Below the pieces are notes generated by a model. The model was not told where the DNA came from, searched no databases, and saw only the letters and a program-made list of their open reading frames with translations. This document shows positions 19,169 through 28,731 of a stretch of 64,000 nucleotides of DNA, piece after piece. The DNA comes from Thermosynechococcus sp. CL-1 (lineage in GTDB: Bacteria; Cyanobacteriota; Cyanobacteriia; Thermosynechococcales; Thermosynechococcaceae), in contig NZ_CP040671.1 of NCBI RefSeq assembly GCF_008386235.1, forward strand, positions 1,924,001 to 1,988,000, given 5' to 3'. Position 1 is the stretch's first letter, and every line of letters starts with the position of its first letter. The translations under genes and the position numbers were made by a program.

Positions 19169-19690
19169 TCATAGGGGAATATCCCAGTCTTCTTCATCCT
19201 CTGGGGGAGCGTCCTTGGGGGGTGGCGGCGTCAGAATGCGGTATTCGGCATCCACAACCTCTTCTGGGGGCGGTGGGGCTTTGGCGGTGGCTTTGCGGGA
19301 AGGGCGATATTGGTACGAGTAGGTCGTGCGGGGGCGATCTTGAATCTCTGGTTCGCGGGGGGCTGACTCAGGCTCGCTAAACCAATCCTCCACATCGCTG
19401 GTATCGATCTCTGGTTCATCCTCCGGCGGACGCATCGAGGCATCCAGTTCTGGTTCAGGGGGTTGCGATCGCGGGGTTGGCCGTGCTACTGGCGCTGGCG
19501 CTTCTGCGGTTAGCCAGAGTAAACACTGCCCCGCCACGATTCCTGAGAGGGCTGCCACCACAAGCCAAGCAGCAAGGGGGAGCGCCGGAGTTTGCTGTCC
19601 CAAAAAGCGCAGGGAGACCAGCGGTTGCCAATTTTGGACGACCAGTGTCGTGAGCAGGGCGATCGCCCCCAGATAAATCCAAGCGCGCAT
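19169..19690 (-). CDS. LapA-domain-like (DUF1049) two-helix membrane protein with charged tail
   Basis: 173 residues. The N-terminus (MRAWIYLGAIALLTTLVVQN) and a second hydrophobic segment (about 38-62) form a two-helix hairpin as in LapA/DUF1049 proteins. The remainder is Pro- and acidic-rich, probably disordered and cytoplasmic. The ATG overlaps the stop of ubiX (TAATG), so the two are translationally coupled. The longer frame to 19729 inside ubiX is unlikely. Function is unknown. Confidence 0.65.
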   Translation of the reverse strand: MRAWIYLGAIALLTTLVVQNWQPLVSLRFLGQQTPALPLAAWLVVAALSGIVAGQCLLWLTAEAPAPVARPTPRSQPPEPELDASMRPPEDEPEIDTSDVEDWFSEPESAPREPEIQDRPRTTYSYQYRPSRKATAKAPPPPEEVVDAEYRILTPPPPKDAPPEDEEDWDIPL

Positions 19691-20325
19691 TAGGAAAGGG
19701 GTCCTTGCCAACGTTGCAGCGGCACACAATCTAACCCTAACTGATCAAGGGCACGGGCGATGACAAAATCCACTAGATCCTCAATGGTCTGCGGCCGGTG
19801 ATACCACGCAGGGATGGCGGGTACAATTCGCGCCCCGGCCATTGCCAATTGGGTGAGGTTTTGCAGATGAATGAGACTAAAAGGCGTTTCGCGGGGCACC
19901 AGCACTAATGGACGGTGTTCCTTGAGGTGGACATCCGCCACCCGCTCTAGGAGATCGGAACTCAGTCCTGCCGCCAACTTAGCGACCGTACTCATACTAC
20001 AGGGGAGAATCACCATGCCCAAGGTGCGAAAGGAACCGCTGGCGATCGCCGCTGCCACATCCGTTGGCCGATGACAGGTGAGGGAACCTTCCCAGACTTG
20101 CGCCTGTTCGCGCCAAAACAGTTCCTGCTTATCGGGCTGAATCGGCAGGGTGAGGCCATATTCTGCTTGCCACACCTGATGCACAGCCTTTGATGCCACT
20201 AATTGAATAGGATAGTCCGCTCGTAATAGAAATTTAATGGCACGCACTGCGTAAATCAGACCAGACGCACCCGTTACACCCAAAACAATTGGCAAAGAAG
20301 AGGAGGTCACAACCGCGATCACCAA
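19690..20325 (-). CDS. ubiX: Flavin prenyltransferase UbiX
   Basis: 211 residues. UbiX attaches a dimethylallyl group to FMN to make the prenylated flavin cofactor of UbiD-type decarboxylases. Motifs are GVTGASGLIYAVRAIKFLL near the N-terminus (FMN binding), CSMSTVAKLAAGLSSDLLER, RPLVLVPRETPFSLIHLQN and the C-terminal PAIPAWYHRPQTIEDLVDF. The start is uncertain: TTG 20325, GTG 20322 and GTG 20310 are all in frame before SLPIVLGVTG and none has a good ribosome site. Confidence 0.9.
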   Translation of the reverse strand: MVIAVVTSSSLPIVLGVTGASGLIYAVRAIKFLLRADYPIQLVASKAVHQVWQAEYGLTLPIQPDKQELFWREQAQVWEGSLTCHRPTDVAAAIASGSFRTLGMVILPCSMSTVAKLAAGLSSDLLERVADVHLKEHRPLVLVPRETPFSLIHLQNLTQLAMAGARIVPAIPAWYHRPQTIEDLVDFVIARALDQLGLDCVPLQRWQGPLS

Positions 20326-20407
20326 ACAAAACCGTTATAAGGTTAACAAAGTTAGAGCAACCACCCCCTTTTGATGCACTGCAATCCCGCCCAACGCGAC
20401 TTGGTAA

Positions 20408-20920
20408 ATGCCCATGACAGCGCCTGACCCTGCATTTTCTTCCCCCAGTGAGTGGGCAGCCGTCTCTCCCGAAGTGCTCGGGGAGTTATTTGATGCGGCC
20501 TTGTTGGAGGGACTCGTGAGTAGTGAAACCCCAGACTTAGAAGCACTGTTTCAGGATTTGACTCCCCTCGATCTCAAACCAGCAGCGGGTGCGATCGCCC
20601 CCGAACAGTGGCAACAACTGCAAGCCCAACACCAGCAAATTACCCAGCACCTTGAGGAAACCCTGACCTATCTTGCCAAGGTGAAAGCATTGGCCTACCA
20701 GCTTCAGGCCGTGGCCAGTGAGTTTGTGCCCACCCCCAAGTATCGGCGCCGCCAACCGCCCCCTCCCCATCCCTTGGAATATCTCACGGCTGAACTCCTG
20801 CGGGCGATCGCCCACACCCAAGCCAGTTTAGAACCGGTCTATGAACCCCTCCATCAACTGGGGGAAACCCTCAATGGTACCTCGACGCCACAGATTAGCG
20901 AATTTCCCCTAGAGCCTTAG
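20408..20920 (+). CDS. Conserved hypothetical protein, helical
   Basis: 170 residues, not recognised. It is rich in Gln, Leu and Glu with a likely coiled coil in the middle (about 62-105, with QLQAQHQQITQHLEETL) and a short basic Pro-rich patch KYRRRQPPPPHP near 115-125. No signal or membrane segment. Its stop overlaps that of the convergent deacetylase gene by four bases (TTAG). Alternative start is the ATG two codons later. Confidence 0.6.
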   Translation: MPMTAPDPAFSSPSEWAAVSPEVLGELFDAALLEGLVSSETPDLEALFQDLTPLDLKPAAGAIAPEQWQQLQAQHQQITQHLEETLTYLAKVKALAYQLQAVASEFVPTPKYRRRQPPPPHPLEYLTAELLRAIAHTQASLEPVYEPLHQLGETLNGTSTPQISEFPLEP

Positions 20921-21816
20921 TTAGGGGGCATGCGGGGTGGCTCCAATTGCGGTCCACCGGGGATGCTACTGGGGGGTATCGGTATCGGCTCAGGACTGGG
21001 CAGGCTTTCTGGAGTGGGAACTGGGGTTGGACTGGGTTCCGCGGTGGGTGTTGGTGTGGGTGTCGGAGTGATTGTAGGTTGAGGCTTCGGCGTGGAGGCT
21101 TTAACTGCCAGTTGCAGCAGTTCCGGCACAGTGACAAAGCGATAACCTTTTTGCCGTAGGCGACGAATCAGCGTGGGGAGAGCTTTGCGGGTAGTGGCGC
21201 GATCGCCCCCGCCATCGTGGAGCAAAATAATGCTGCCAGATCTTACTGCCTTGAGCGTGCGCTCAACGATCTGCGCTGCTGTCGTGTGGGGTCGGGTGTC
21301 TTGGGGATCCACTGACCACAGGATGATGGCGTAGTTTTTCGACTTGGCATAATCCACTAGCCCCGTGGTCAGATTGCCCCCCGGTGGCCGAAACAGGCGC
21401 GTTTGCGCTTGGCTTTGCTTGGCAATGAGCGCAGAGGTGTTTTCAATTTCTTGCTTGGCGACTTCAGGATCAACGGGCTGATAGGGATGACTCCAACTAT
21501 GGTTGCCAACGGCATGACCGGCTTTGACAATGTCAGCAATGATATTGGGGTACATGAGGGCGTGCTTGCCAAGAACAAAAAATGTGGCCTTGACCTCCTC
21601 CTCCTTGAGAATTTGCAGCACTTGGCGGGTTGAGGTTCCCCAAGGGCCATCATCAAAGGTCAGCGCCACCACTTTTTCGGGCTTCAAGGGTTTGACTTGA
21701 TAGACCAACTGCCCCCAAAATTTGCTAGGACTGAGAAAGCGTGGCACATCCGCTGCTAGCGTTGCCGATGCTGCAAACAAGGCCAAGACCACCGACAGGT
21801 GCCACTGCCGTCCCAT
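20917..21816 (-). CDS. Polysaccharide deacetylase (NodB / CE4 family), secreted
   Basis: 299 residues with a signal peptide (MGRQWHLSVVLALFAASATLA). The NodB domain spans about 45-230: VALTFDDGPWG supplies the catalytic base and metal-binding aspartates, GNHSWSHP the two metal-binding histidines, and RPPGGNLT and ILLHDGGGDR the later motifs. It would remove acetyl groups from peptidoglycan or an exopolysaccharide. The C-terminal 60 residues are Pro/Thr repeats, a wall-spanning linker without a visible domain after it. The start lies 25 bases upstream of the glyQ stop on the same strand, so cotranscription is possible. Confidence 0.88.
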   Translation of the reverse strand: MGRQWHLSVVLALFAASATLAADVPRFLSPSKFWGQLVYQVKPLKPEKVVALTFDDGPWGTSTRQVLQILKEEEVKATFFVLGKHALMYPNIIADIVKAGHAVGNHSWSHPYQPVDPEVAKQEIENTSALIAKQSQAQTRLFRPPGGNLTTGLVDYAKSKNYAIILWSVDPQDTRPHTTAAQIVERTLKAVRSGSIILLHDGGGDRATTRKALPTLIRRLRQKGYRFVTVPELLQLAVKASTPKPQPTITPTPTPTPTAEPSPTPVPTPESLPSPEPIPIPPSSIPGGPQLEPPRMPPN

Positions 21817-21840
21817 GGATACTCCTTGAGTGATGGTGAC

Positions 21841-22728
21841 TTAGGGGGCGATCGGCGTTGGCTCCTTCAGCAGTGGAAATCCTAGGGCTTCCCGTTGTTG
21901 GACATAGGCTTGGGCGACGCGCCGTGCCAGTCCACGAATGCGACCAATGTAGCGCGTGCGCTCTGCCACCGAAATCACACCACGGGCATCCAGCAGGTTA
22001 AAGGTGTGGGAACACTTGAGCACATAATCCAAGCTGGGCAGTACCAACTGCTTTTCCAGAAGCTGCTCCGCCTCCTGCTGGTAGAGACTAAAAAGGGCGA
22101 ACAATCGTTCCGGGTCAGAGGCTTCAAAGTTGTACGTGGATTGCTCGATTTCCCCTTGGAGATGGACATCGCCATAGGTGAGCGTAGAGTTCCAGCGGAT
22201 ACTGGCGATCGCATCCACCTCTTGGAGGTACATGGTCAACCGTTCCAAGCCATAGGTAATTTCAATGGAGACCGGCCGACAATCCAAGCCACCACACTGC
22301 TGGAAATAGGTAAACTGCGTCACCTCCATACCATCGAGCCAGACCTCCCAGCCCACCCCCCACGCGCCAACGGCGGCATCCTCCCAGTTGTCTTCAACAA
22401 AGCGAATGTCATGCTCCTGGGGGCGAATGCCAAGGGCGCGCAGCGACTCCAAATAGATTTCTTGGATATTGTCAGGAGAGGGCTTAATCAGCACTTGGTA
22501 CTGGTAGTAGTACTGATAGCGGTTGGGATTCTCGCCATAGCGGCCATCCCCCGGTCGGCGACAGGGTTCGACATAGGCCACTGCCCAAGGCTCAGGGCCG
22601 AGGGCACGCAAAAAGGTATGGGGGCTTTTGGTACCGGCGCCCTTTTCCACATCGTAGGGCTGGGCAATCAGGCATCCCTGAGCCGCCCAAAATTGGTGCA
22701 GTGTGGCAATAACGTCCTGAAAGTACAT
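21841..22728 (-). CDS. glyQ: Glycyl-tRNA synthetase alpha subunit
   Basis: 295 residues, typical for the alpha chain of the bacterial alpha2beta2 enzyme. Motifs are [19 protein letters not shown] at the N-terminus, [36 protein letters not shown] and [21 protein letters not shown] 22728 is the family start; the longer frame to 22770 overlaps cysH. The beta subunit gene is not in this window, as is usual when glyQ and glyS are unlinked in cyanobacteria. Four bases separate it from cysH. Confidence 0.95.
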   Translation of the reverse strand: MYFQDVIATLHQFWAAQGCLIAQPYDVEKGAGTKSPHTFLRALGPEPWAVAYVEPCRRPGDGRYGENPNRYQYYYQYQVLIKPSPDNIQEIYLESLRALGIRPQEHDIRFVEDNWEDAAVGAWGVGWEVWLDGMEVTQFTYFQQCGGLDCRPVSIEITYGLERLTMYLQEVDAIASIRWNSTLTYGDVHLQGEIEQSTYNFEASDPERLFALFSLYQQEAEQLLEKQLVLPSLDYVLKCSHTFNLLDARGVISVAERTRYIGRIRGLARRVAQAYVQQREALGFPLLKEPTPIAP

Positions 22729-22732
22729 GGGC

Positions 22733-23443
22733 TTAGATGTGGATGCCGCACTCGGTTTTGCCCATGCCACGCCAGCGACCCGCCCGTTCGTCTTCCCCTT
22801 CGGCTACAGGGGTAGTGAGGGGTTCATCGCCAATGCTGGCATAGCCGCGATCGTGGAGGGGATTGTAAATTACTCCGTGCTCCATCACGTAGGTCCATGT
22901 TTGTTTGCGTGTCCAAGCAGCGAGGGGATTAATTTTCAGACGACCCTGCTTGTCCAGTTCCACGTAGGGCATATTGGCACGGGTGACCGCCTGATCGCGA
23001 CGCCGTCCCGTAATCCAAGCCACCGTATTCAGTTCTGCTAAGCCCCGTTGCAGTGGTTCAATTTTAGTAAGATGGTGAAACTGCTCAACATTGGTTTCCC
23101 AAAGCTTGTCGCCATAGCGAGCAGCAAAGGCCTCACGACTGTCCACATCGGGGGTTTTATAGGTGCGCAAATCCAGACCATATTTTTCCTTGGCCTGCTG
23201 CACAAATTCAAGGGTTTCTGGAAAGTGATGCAGCGTATCCAAAAAGAGAACAGGCACCGGCGGATTGGGGCGTAGATCACGGTAGAGCAAATCCGTAATC
23301 ATCATGTCATCGACATTAAAGGCACTGGTCTGCACCAGCCCTTGGGGAATTTCAGCCACTGCCCACGCTAGAATTTCGCGGGGATGTGCTCCCTCAAAGC
23401 GTTGGTTGAGGGCGTCGAGGTCAAAGGATACGGATGCAGCCAT
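22733..23443 (-). CDS. cysH: Phosphoadenylyl-sulfate reductase
   Basis: 236 residues. CysH reduces PAPS to sulfite with thioredoxin. The substrate loop [10 protein letters not shown], the [15 protein letters not shown] segment, the ITGRRRDQ motif and the C-terminal catalytic cysteine in GKTECGIHI are all present. The paired CC...CXXC cysteines of the plant/APS type are absent, which favours PAPS as substrate. Start is ATG 23443 by homology; ATG 23473 would add ten residues. Confidence 0.92.
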   Translation of the reverse strand: MAASVSFDLDALNQRFEGAHPREILAWAVAEIPQGLVQTSAFNVDDMMITDLLYRDLRPNPPVPVLFLDTLHHFPETLEFVQQAKEKYGLDLRTYKTPDVDSREAFAARYGDKLWETNVEQFHHLTKIEPLQRGLAELNTVAWITGRRRDQAVTRANMPYVELDKQGRLKINPLAAWTRKQTWTYVMEHGVIYNPLHDRGYASIGDEPLTTPVAEGEDERAGRWRGMGKTECGIHI

Positions 23444-23559
23444 AGGAGGTGTTAGCACGGTTTTAGAAAGCATTCTTTAGCTTACCAAAGAATTGGGTCT
23501 AAAGCCCCGCCCTGCGACTCGCGATCGCCCCCCTGCCAACAATTTCTCCAACTTTGACA

Positions 23560-24483
23560 CTAGCGAGGCATTGGGTACCCTTCAATCCAAGTCATGCCAG
23601 CATTTTTGGAAGTCGCATTATAGGACCACGTTTGCGGGCTGGAGGTCAACACTGCATACCGCCCCGGCGCTACCACAATTTCGGGTTGCACGACCCAATA
23701 GTAGCGATCTTCCAGCCGTGCAGGCCATGTGCCCACCACTTGCCGCGTTTCCACATTTCAGAGCATCACTTGTCCAGCAGGGGCACCCCGACCACCGTTC
23801 CAGTGATAGGTAGTAATTTTACTAAAGTGATAGGGGCGATCGAGTACTAGAATCCGTGCTTCAGGAGGACAGCTGGCAACGGCATGGGGATTGTTGTTGG
23901 AGAAGACAATTCTTGGTGTCATCTGGGGTGGGTGACTATAGGTGGGGGTTGGTGCCGCTGGCCGAGTCACCGTAGAATCAGGTTCCACTGTAAAGGAGGT
24001 AACGACCCGTTGGGCTGCTTGCCCACCGCCTGCTTGGCGCACGCAAGGAGAATCAATCAAAACTTGGAAATAGTACATTTCCCTTGAGGTTAAGTGCCAG
24101 ATATTGACACGATGCATTGGTACACCCTCTTGATAGTTCCTCACTTCTCGTCCCCCTTGGTACACGGTACTAGAGATCGTTTTAATATCTGGGCTGTGGT
24201 TCAGCAATTAACCAGTAGCGGTATAGCGTGCCATGCGCACTGGGTGACGAACTACATAGTTGAGGGCAAGGTAAGGCGTTTCATCGGTGACCTGCTTCAG
24301 GTAGGCGGGGCCTTGAACTTTGAACCATCCTTCCTTGGGCTGACTACAGTTTTGCCAGCCAGCGATCGCTGGCCAGTTAACCTCTAAGCGAAAATTGACG
24401 GGGTTGGCGAGTCCTTGGGGAACAACAACAAGACCCATGCCTAGCAACAGCGTCAGCGCTGACTTAAAGTGGATATTTAACAT
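23560..24483 (-). pseudogene. Secreted-protein gene broken by two in-frame stop codons
   Basis: One frame runs from ATG 24483 to a stop at 23560 (308 codons), interrupted by TAA at 24208-24210 and TGA at 23758-23760. No frameshift is involved: the three pieces (91, 149 and 65 residues) are in the same phase and read as one protein. It starts with a signal peptide (MLNIHFKSALTLLLGMGLVV...) and ends VQPEIVVAPGRYAVL...WIEGYPMPR. Both stops are one transition from sense (CAA to TAA, TGG to TGA). The family is not recognised. Readthrough is unlikely because the two stops differ and no special element is visible. Confidence 0.75.
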
Positions 24484-24880
24484 TGCCCTGCCTCCCTAAT
24501 AATTCCTCAATAGTGAATAGCTAATTGAAAACAGCCCCAAAGTGACTGAAATTGAAATAATAATTAACTACAAAAAATCAAAAAATAATTGCTTCTAAAG
24601 TCCTTTTCTAAAATGTTGGTTACTGATAATTAGTTTCTATCTCTTTGAAAAGGTTTCTAAATCGCTACTACAATGCTAGCATTGTGTCAAATTTACCAAG
24701 AATAAGGCATTGAAAAACTTAATATCCTTCCCCTGATTAGAGGTTTTTCCCGTTCCATCGTTACAGTTTGGCTTTGCCCAACTCAGCCGTCAGATGAATG
24801 CCTTTATCTGTCCACTGGTGCATCAATGGAGCCGACAATGTGTCTTTTCATCCGCCTAAAGTCATTAAAGAGGGATATTC
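24484..24880. other. AT-rich intergenic region with a 16-bp perfect palindrome
   Basis: Nearly 400 bases without a gene, clearly more AT-rich than its surroundings from about 24500 to 24740. It contains the perfect palindrome ACAATGCTAGCATTGT at 24670-24685, a candidate operator for a dimeric regulator. It should also hold the promoter of the pseudogene to its left. Nothing else is recognisable. Confidence 0.45.
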
Positions 24881-25690
24881 CTAATAGACGCGACCTAAGG
24901 GGGGTGTCCAAGGGGTCTCCGGTGTTGTGACTACCGACAGGAGGCTGCCAATGCCTTCAATTTCGACGCGCACGCGATCGCCCACCTGTAATGCACCAAT
25001 TCCTGCGGGTGTCCCCGTCAATACCACATCCCCCGGCAGCAGTGTCATCACATAGCTAATGAAACTCACCAACTTGGCGGGTGAGAAAACCATTTGATCA
25101 ATCGTTGCTGATTGGACGGGTTGCGCGGCCTCATTAATAAAGGTTTGCAACCGCGCATCGCTAGGAACCTCTCGCACAATCCAAGGCCCTAGGGGGCAAA
25201 AGGTGTCAAACCCCTTAGCCCGTGTCCATTGTTGCTCCCGCTGCTGCAGATCCCGAGCCGTGACATCGTTGGCGATCGTGTAACCCCAAATATGCTCAAG
25301 AGCTTCATTTTCAGGGCAGGCACGGGTACGACGACCAATGACCACCGCCAATTCCCCCTCATAGTCCACCCGCTTTACTTGGGGCGGATACCAAATGGGA
25401 CAGCCGGGGGCTTGAACCGTTGTCGGCGGCTTTAGAAAAATCAATGGCTCAGGGGGCACACTATCGCCCATTTCGGCAGCGTGCTTCACATAGTTGCGTC
25501 CGACAGCAACAATTTTTGAGGGGGAGCAGGGAGCCAGCAGTTGATAGCTATCGGGACTGAGGACTTGGTTCGTGGGTTGGCCATGGAGCCACGGTGCCGC
25601 ATCCCAAATCATCACTTCGCGGTTGAGTTGCAGTGTGCCGTAATGAATCTGTCCCCCCGTGGTCTGTACCCGCACAAACCGTTCCACCAT
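24881..25690 (-). CDS. Fumarylacetoacetate hydrolase (FAH) family protein
   Basis: 269 residues. The FAH-like fold is marked by SKIVAVGRNYVKHAAEMG, PLIFLKPPTTV, VDYEGELAVVIG (metal-binding acids D, E, E), YTIANDVTARDLQ and LLPGDVVLTGTPAGIG. Members are magnesium-dependent hydrolases, decarboxylases or isomerases of keto acids; acylpyruvase or oxaloacetate decarboxylase activity is common for this length. The pathway is not indicated by neighbours. It is divergent from rpsF. Confidence 0.88.
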   Translation of the reverse strand: MVERFVRVQTTGGQIHYGTLQLNREVMIWDAAPWLHGQPTNQVLSPDSYQLLAPCSPSKIVAVGRNYVKHAAEMGDSVPPEPLIFLKPPTTVQAPGCPIWYPPQVKRVDYEGELAVVIGRRTRACPENEALEHIWGYTIANDVTARDLQQREQQWTRAKGFDTFCPLGPWIVREVPSDARLQTFINEAAQPVQSATIDQMVFSPAKLVSFISYVMTLLPGDVVLTGTPAGIGALQVGDRVRVEIEGIGSLLSVVTTPETPWTPPLGRVY

Positions 25691-25805
25691 AGTGAATTAG
25701 TCCCCTCTTTTCCTTGCCAAGAATGGCAAACTGCGGTGCTAGAATTATAAAGCCTTGCTTTTTGCATCCGTCAAAAGGCCATTTGTCCAAAGGGAGTTGA
25801 CCTCA

Positions 25806-26150
25806 ATGATTACACGGAACTACGAAACGCTCTATATTATTCGTCCTGATGTGGGCGAAGAACAACTGGAACAAACCATTAGCCAATTTCGCACTTTTTT
25901 AGAAGAACAGGGTGCGACAAAGCTTAAGGTGCAAAATCGCGGTAAGCGTCGGTTTGCCTACCCGATCAAGAAACTGCGGGAGGGCTACTACATTCTGATG
26001 ACCTATACCGCTGCTGGGACGGCGATCGCCCCCCTAGAACGCGCCATGCGCCTCAATGAAAACATCCTCCGCTTCATGACGATTGTCCTTGAAGAAGAGG
26101 CCGACACCGAAGACGCCGAAGACGAAAATCCTGTTCTTGCCCGTGCTTAG
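25806..26150 (+). CDS. rpsF: 30S ribosomal protein bS6
   Basis: 114 residues. The N-terminal YETLYIIRPDVGEEQL and the RRFAYPIKKLREGYYILM core are typical of bS6, which pairs with bS18 on the 30S platform. The C-terminal tail is acidic (EEEADTEDAEDE), as usual. ATG 25806 is the homologous start and follows GGGAG nine bases upstream; the open frame extends 17 codons further to 25755. It is not followed by rpsR or ssb, unlike many bacteria. Confidence 0.96.
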   Translation: MITRNYETLYIIRPDVGEEQLEQTISQFRTFLEEQGATKLKVQNRGKRRFAYPIKKLREGYYILMTYTAAGTAIAPLERAMRLNENILRFMTIVLEEEADTEDAEDENPVLARA

Positions 26151-26190
26151 GACAGTACACTGATCCAAATTCACTTGAAAGGGGGGCATC

Positions 26191-27810
26191 ATGGCACCAT
26201 CTCCCGGTTCTTGGAAGTGCGATGGCGTACCTAAAAACGGTAAATCCTACCCCAATGCCAGTGGTCCCCACCCCCCCTATGAAAACTTTGGCCCCGACTG
26301 TAACATCTGTGGACTACCCCGTGAGGCCATGAATCCTGCCAGTGGTAATGGCGGTGCCGGGGCGGGAAAATCGAAACTACCGCTAGTTGCTGCTGCCCTT
26401 GGGGTGGTTCTATTACTCGCGGGTGGTATTGGTTTCCTTGGCTATCGAATCTTTATTGCTAACCGCAACGGCACTACGCCACTGCCGATAGGAGGGACAA
26501 CCAGCGGCAACCACTTGGTGAGCAAAACCACTGCCCGCAACACAGCCTATATTAGCCAAGGGGAGCGCATCCTGATCAGTGAACCCAATCCGCAGCGAGC
26601 AGCCCTGAAGCAAGAAGCCGCCCTTGCCTTTGATCAGGGAGATTGGGCACAGGCGATCGCCAAGTATCAAGAACTCGTCACCCTCGATCCCAATGATCCA
26701 GAGGCGCGCATTTATCTTAACAATGCCCGTGCTCGCCAAGCCGGCAACCCGATGACGATGGCCACCGTTGTTCCCATTGGTACTAGCCCCGATACTGCCA
26801 AGGAAATTCTGCGGGGGGTCGCTCAGTACCAAGAGCGCTTTAATGCCAGTGGCCCCAGTCGTGCCCTTGAAGTCGCCATTGTCAATGAAAACAGCCCCAA
26901 TGGTGTGACCAGTTTGGCCGAAGATTTGATCAACAGTTCAATCCAAGGGGTACTGGGTCATGGCACCGACGCCAATAGTCGTGCCGCTCTACAGGTTTAT
27001 GAGCAAGCAGGGATTGCTGCCCTTTCTCCCCTGACCACGAATGTCACCCCCCAAGGCAACGGCACAGTACAGGTACAGACGCTATCTCTGAATGAAAAGG
27101 GGCAACAACTCCTCAATACCTACCTTGACAATGCCGCCAATACCCTCGCCCAAGCCGCTGCGAAAAAAGTCCCTAATGCCAAAGTGGCTGTTCTCTACAA
27201 CAGCGATAGTCCCTACAGTGATGAACTGAAAACTAAGTTAGTCGCTGCTCTGCCTCGGTTTGGTGCTCAAGTGGTGCAACAGATGGATGTGGCCGCCTCC
27301 GGCTTTAATGCCAATACAGCAATGACCACAGCACAGCAAGCGGGAGCCAATGTGGTCATTTTGGCCATGAGTCGCGCCCGGGTGAATGATGCCGTTGCCC
27401 TTGCTATTGCCAATCAAACCCAAACTACCCCCGTGCAGTTGTTTGGTAGTGATCAACTCTACAGCCCTGATTTACTGATCAAGGGGGATAGCGCCATCAA
27501 TGGCATGATTCTAGCAGTGCCTTGGAGTACTAACCCCAGTGATCCCTTTGCGCAGCAGGCAGCCCAAGCGTGGCGGGGGCAAATTAGTTGGCGCACCACA
27601 ACCGCCTACGATGCTACGCAGGCGCTGGCTCAAGCCATGGCCAAAGGGGGCGATCGCGCCAGCACCCAACAACTGCTCCGCCAAGGGGTACAAATTCAGG
27701 GGCAAACCGCCAGTGGTACCTTTGATCGAGTTCCTCTGGTGCAAGCAGCACCGGGACCCAATGGCCCTAAAGGCTCCAACTACCAGTTCAACCCCCTCGG
27801 TAGCATCTAA
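26191..27810 (+). CDS. Membrane-anchored ABC-type amino-acid-binding-like protein with zinc-finger-like N-terminus and TPR
   Basis: 539 residues with an unusual order. Residues 1-50 are Gly/Pro/Asn-rich with a cysteine pair CNIC preceded by WKCDG, possibly a metal site. A transmembrane helix follows (about 67-90). Residues about 125-175 look like one TPR unit (AALAFDQGDWAQAIAKYQEL...). The remainder (about 195-535) resembles a type I periplasmic binding fold of the Leu/Ile/Val-binding class (VAIVNENSPNGV, VAVLYNSDSPYSDELK). It would sit at the cytoplasmic membrane with the ligand domain outside. Ligand unknown, and no transporter permease is adjacent. Confidence 0.7.
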   Translation: MAPSPGSWKCDGVPKNGKSYPNASGPHPPYENFGPDCNICGLPREAMNPASGNGGAGAGKSKLPLVAAALGVVLLLAGGIGFLGYRIFIANRNGTTPLPIGGTTSGNHLVSKTTARNTAYISQGERILISEPNPQRAALKQEAALAFDQGDWAQAIAKYQELVTLDPNDPEARIYLNNARARQAGNPMTMATVVPIGTSPDTAKEILRGVAQYQERFNASGPSRALEVAIVNENSPNGVTSLAEDLINSSIQGVLGHGTDANSRAALQVYEQAGIAALSPLTTNVTPQGNGTVQVQTLSLNEKGQQLLNTYLDNAANTLAQAAAKKVPNAKVAVLYNSDSPYSDELKTKLVAALPRFGAQVVQQMDVAASGFNANTAMTTAQQAGANVVILAMSRARVNDAVALAIANQTQTTPVQLFGSDQLYSPDLLIKGDSAINGMILAVPWSTNPSDPFAQQAAQAWRGQISWRTTTAYDATQALAQAMAKGGDRASTQQLLRQGVQIQGQTASGTFDRVPLVQAAPGPNGPKGSNYQFNPLGSI

Positions 27811-27861
27811 AGCCGGTCAACTAATGCTAAGCTATTGCCGATTGGTGTTTTAGGAATCTCC

Positions 27862-28731
27862 ATGACTGCAAAAATTGGCATTATTGGCGGTAGTGGTCTC
27901 TACAAGATGGAGGCTCTCACCGATGTCGAAGAGGTACGTCTGACTACGCCCTTTGGTGATCCTTCCGATGCCTTTATTTGCGGCAAGATTGCTGGGGTTC
28001 CAGTCGTCTTTTTGGCACGCCATGGCCGCGATCACCATCTACTGCCGACGGAGATTCCCTTTCGTGCCAACATCTATGGCTTCAAATCCCTTGGGGTCGA
28101 GTACCTGCTTTCTGCGTCTGCGGTGGGTTCCCTACAGGAACAGGTGAAACCCCTTGATATGGTGGTGCCCGATCAGTTTATTGACCGTACCCGCAACCGC
28201 ATTTCCACATTCTTTGGGGATGGCATTGTGGCGCACATTGGCTTTGCCGATCCGGTGTGTCCTGCTCTTGCTGGTGTTCTCGCGGATGCGATCGCTGATC
28301 TCAACCTGCCCGATGTCACCCTCCACCGCCAAGGTACCTATGTGTGTATGGAAGGCCCTGCTTTCTCAACGCTGGCAGAGTCCAACCTGTACCGCTCGTG
28401 GGGCGGCACCGTAATTGGCATGACGAATCTACCGGAGGCCAAACTGGCTCGTGAAGCGGAGATTGCCTATGCAACGCTGGCGCTCGTTACCGATTACGAC
28501 TGCTGGCACCCCGAGCATGACTCAGTCACAGTGGAGATGATTATTGGCAACTTGCAGCGCAATGTCAAAAATGCCCAAGCGATTATCTGTGAAACCGTCA
28601 AACGCCTCCATGCCAATCCACCAGCCTCTAAAGCCCACCGTGCCTTAAAGAATGCCATTCTCACTCCCCTTGACAAGGTACCCGCAGCCACCAAGGAGAA
28701 ACTGCATCTGCTCTTGGCTAAGTATCTCTAG
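27862..28731 (+). CDS. mtnP: S-methyl-5'-thioadenosine phosphorylase
   Basis: 289 residues. The enzyme splits methylthioadenosine with phosphate in methionine salvage. The phosphate-binding [12 protein letters not shown] at the N-terminus, [20 protein letters not shown], the substrate segment [15 protein letters not shown] and [17 protein letters not shown], and DYDCWH are all MTAP signatures. ATG 27862 is the homologous start. Its stop shares the tetramer CTAG with the convergent kinase gene. Confidence 0.93.
   Translation: MTAKIGIIGGSGLYKMEALTDVEEVRLTTPFGDPSDAFICGKIAGVPVVFLARHGRDHHLLPTEIPFRANIYGFKSLGVEYLLSASAVGSLQEQVKPLDMVVPDQFIDRTRNRISTFFGDGIVAHIGFADPVCPALAGVLADAIADLNLPDVTLHRQGTYVCMEGPAFSTLAESNLYRSWGGTVIGMTNLPEAKLAREAEIAYATLALVTDYDCWHPEHDSVTVEMIIGNLQRNVKNAQAIICETVKRLHANPPASKAHRALKNAILTPLDKVPAATKEKLHLLLAKYL

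Noticed and set aside
21895-22815. 306-residue plus-strand frame opposite glyQ and the cysH end
   Set aside because: It is antisense to glyQ, and its composition looks like a shadow frame.
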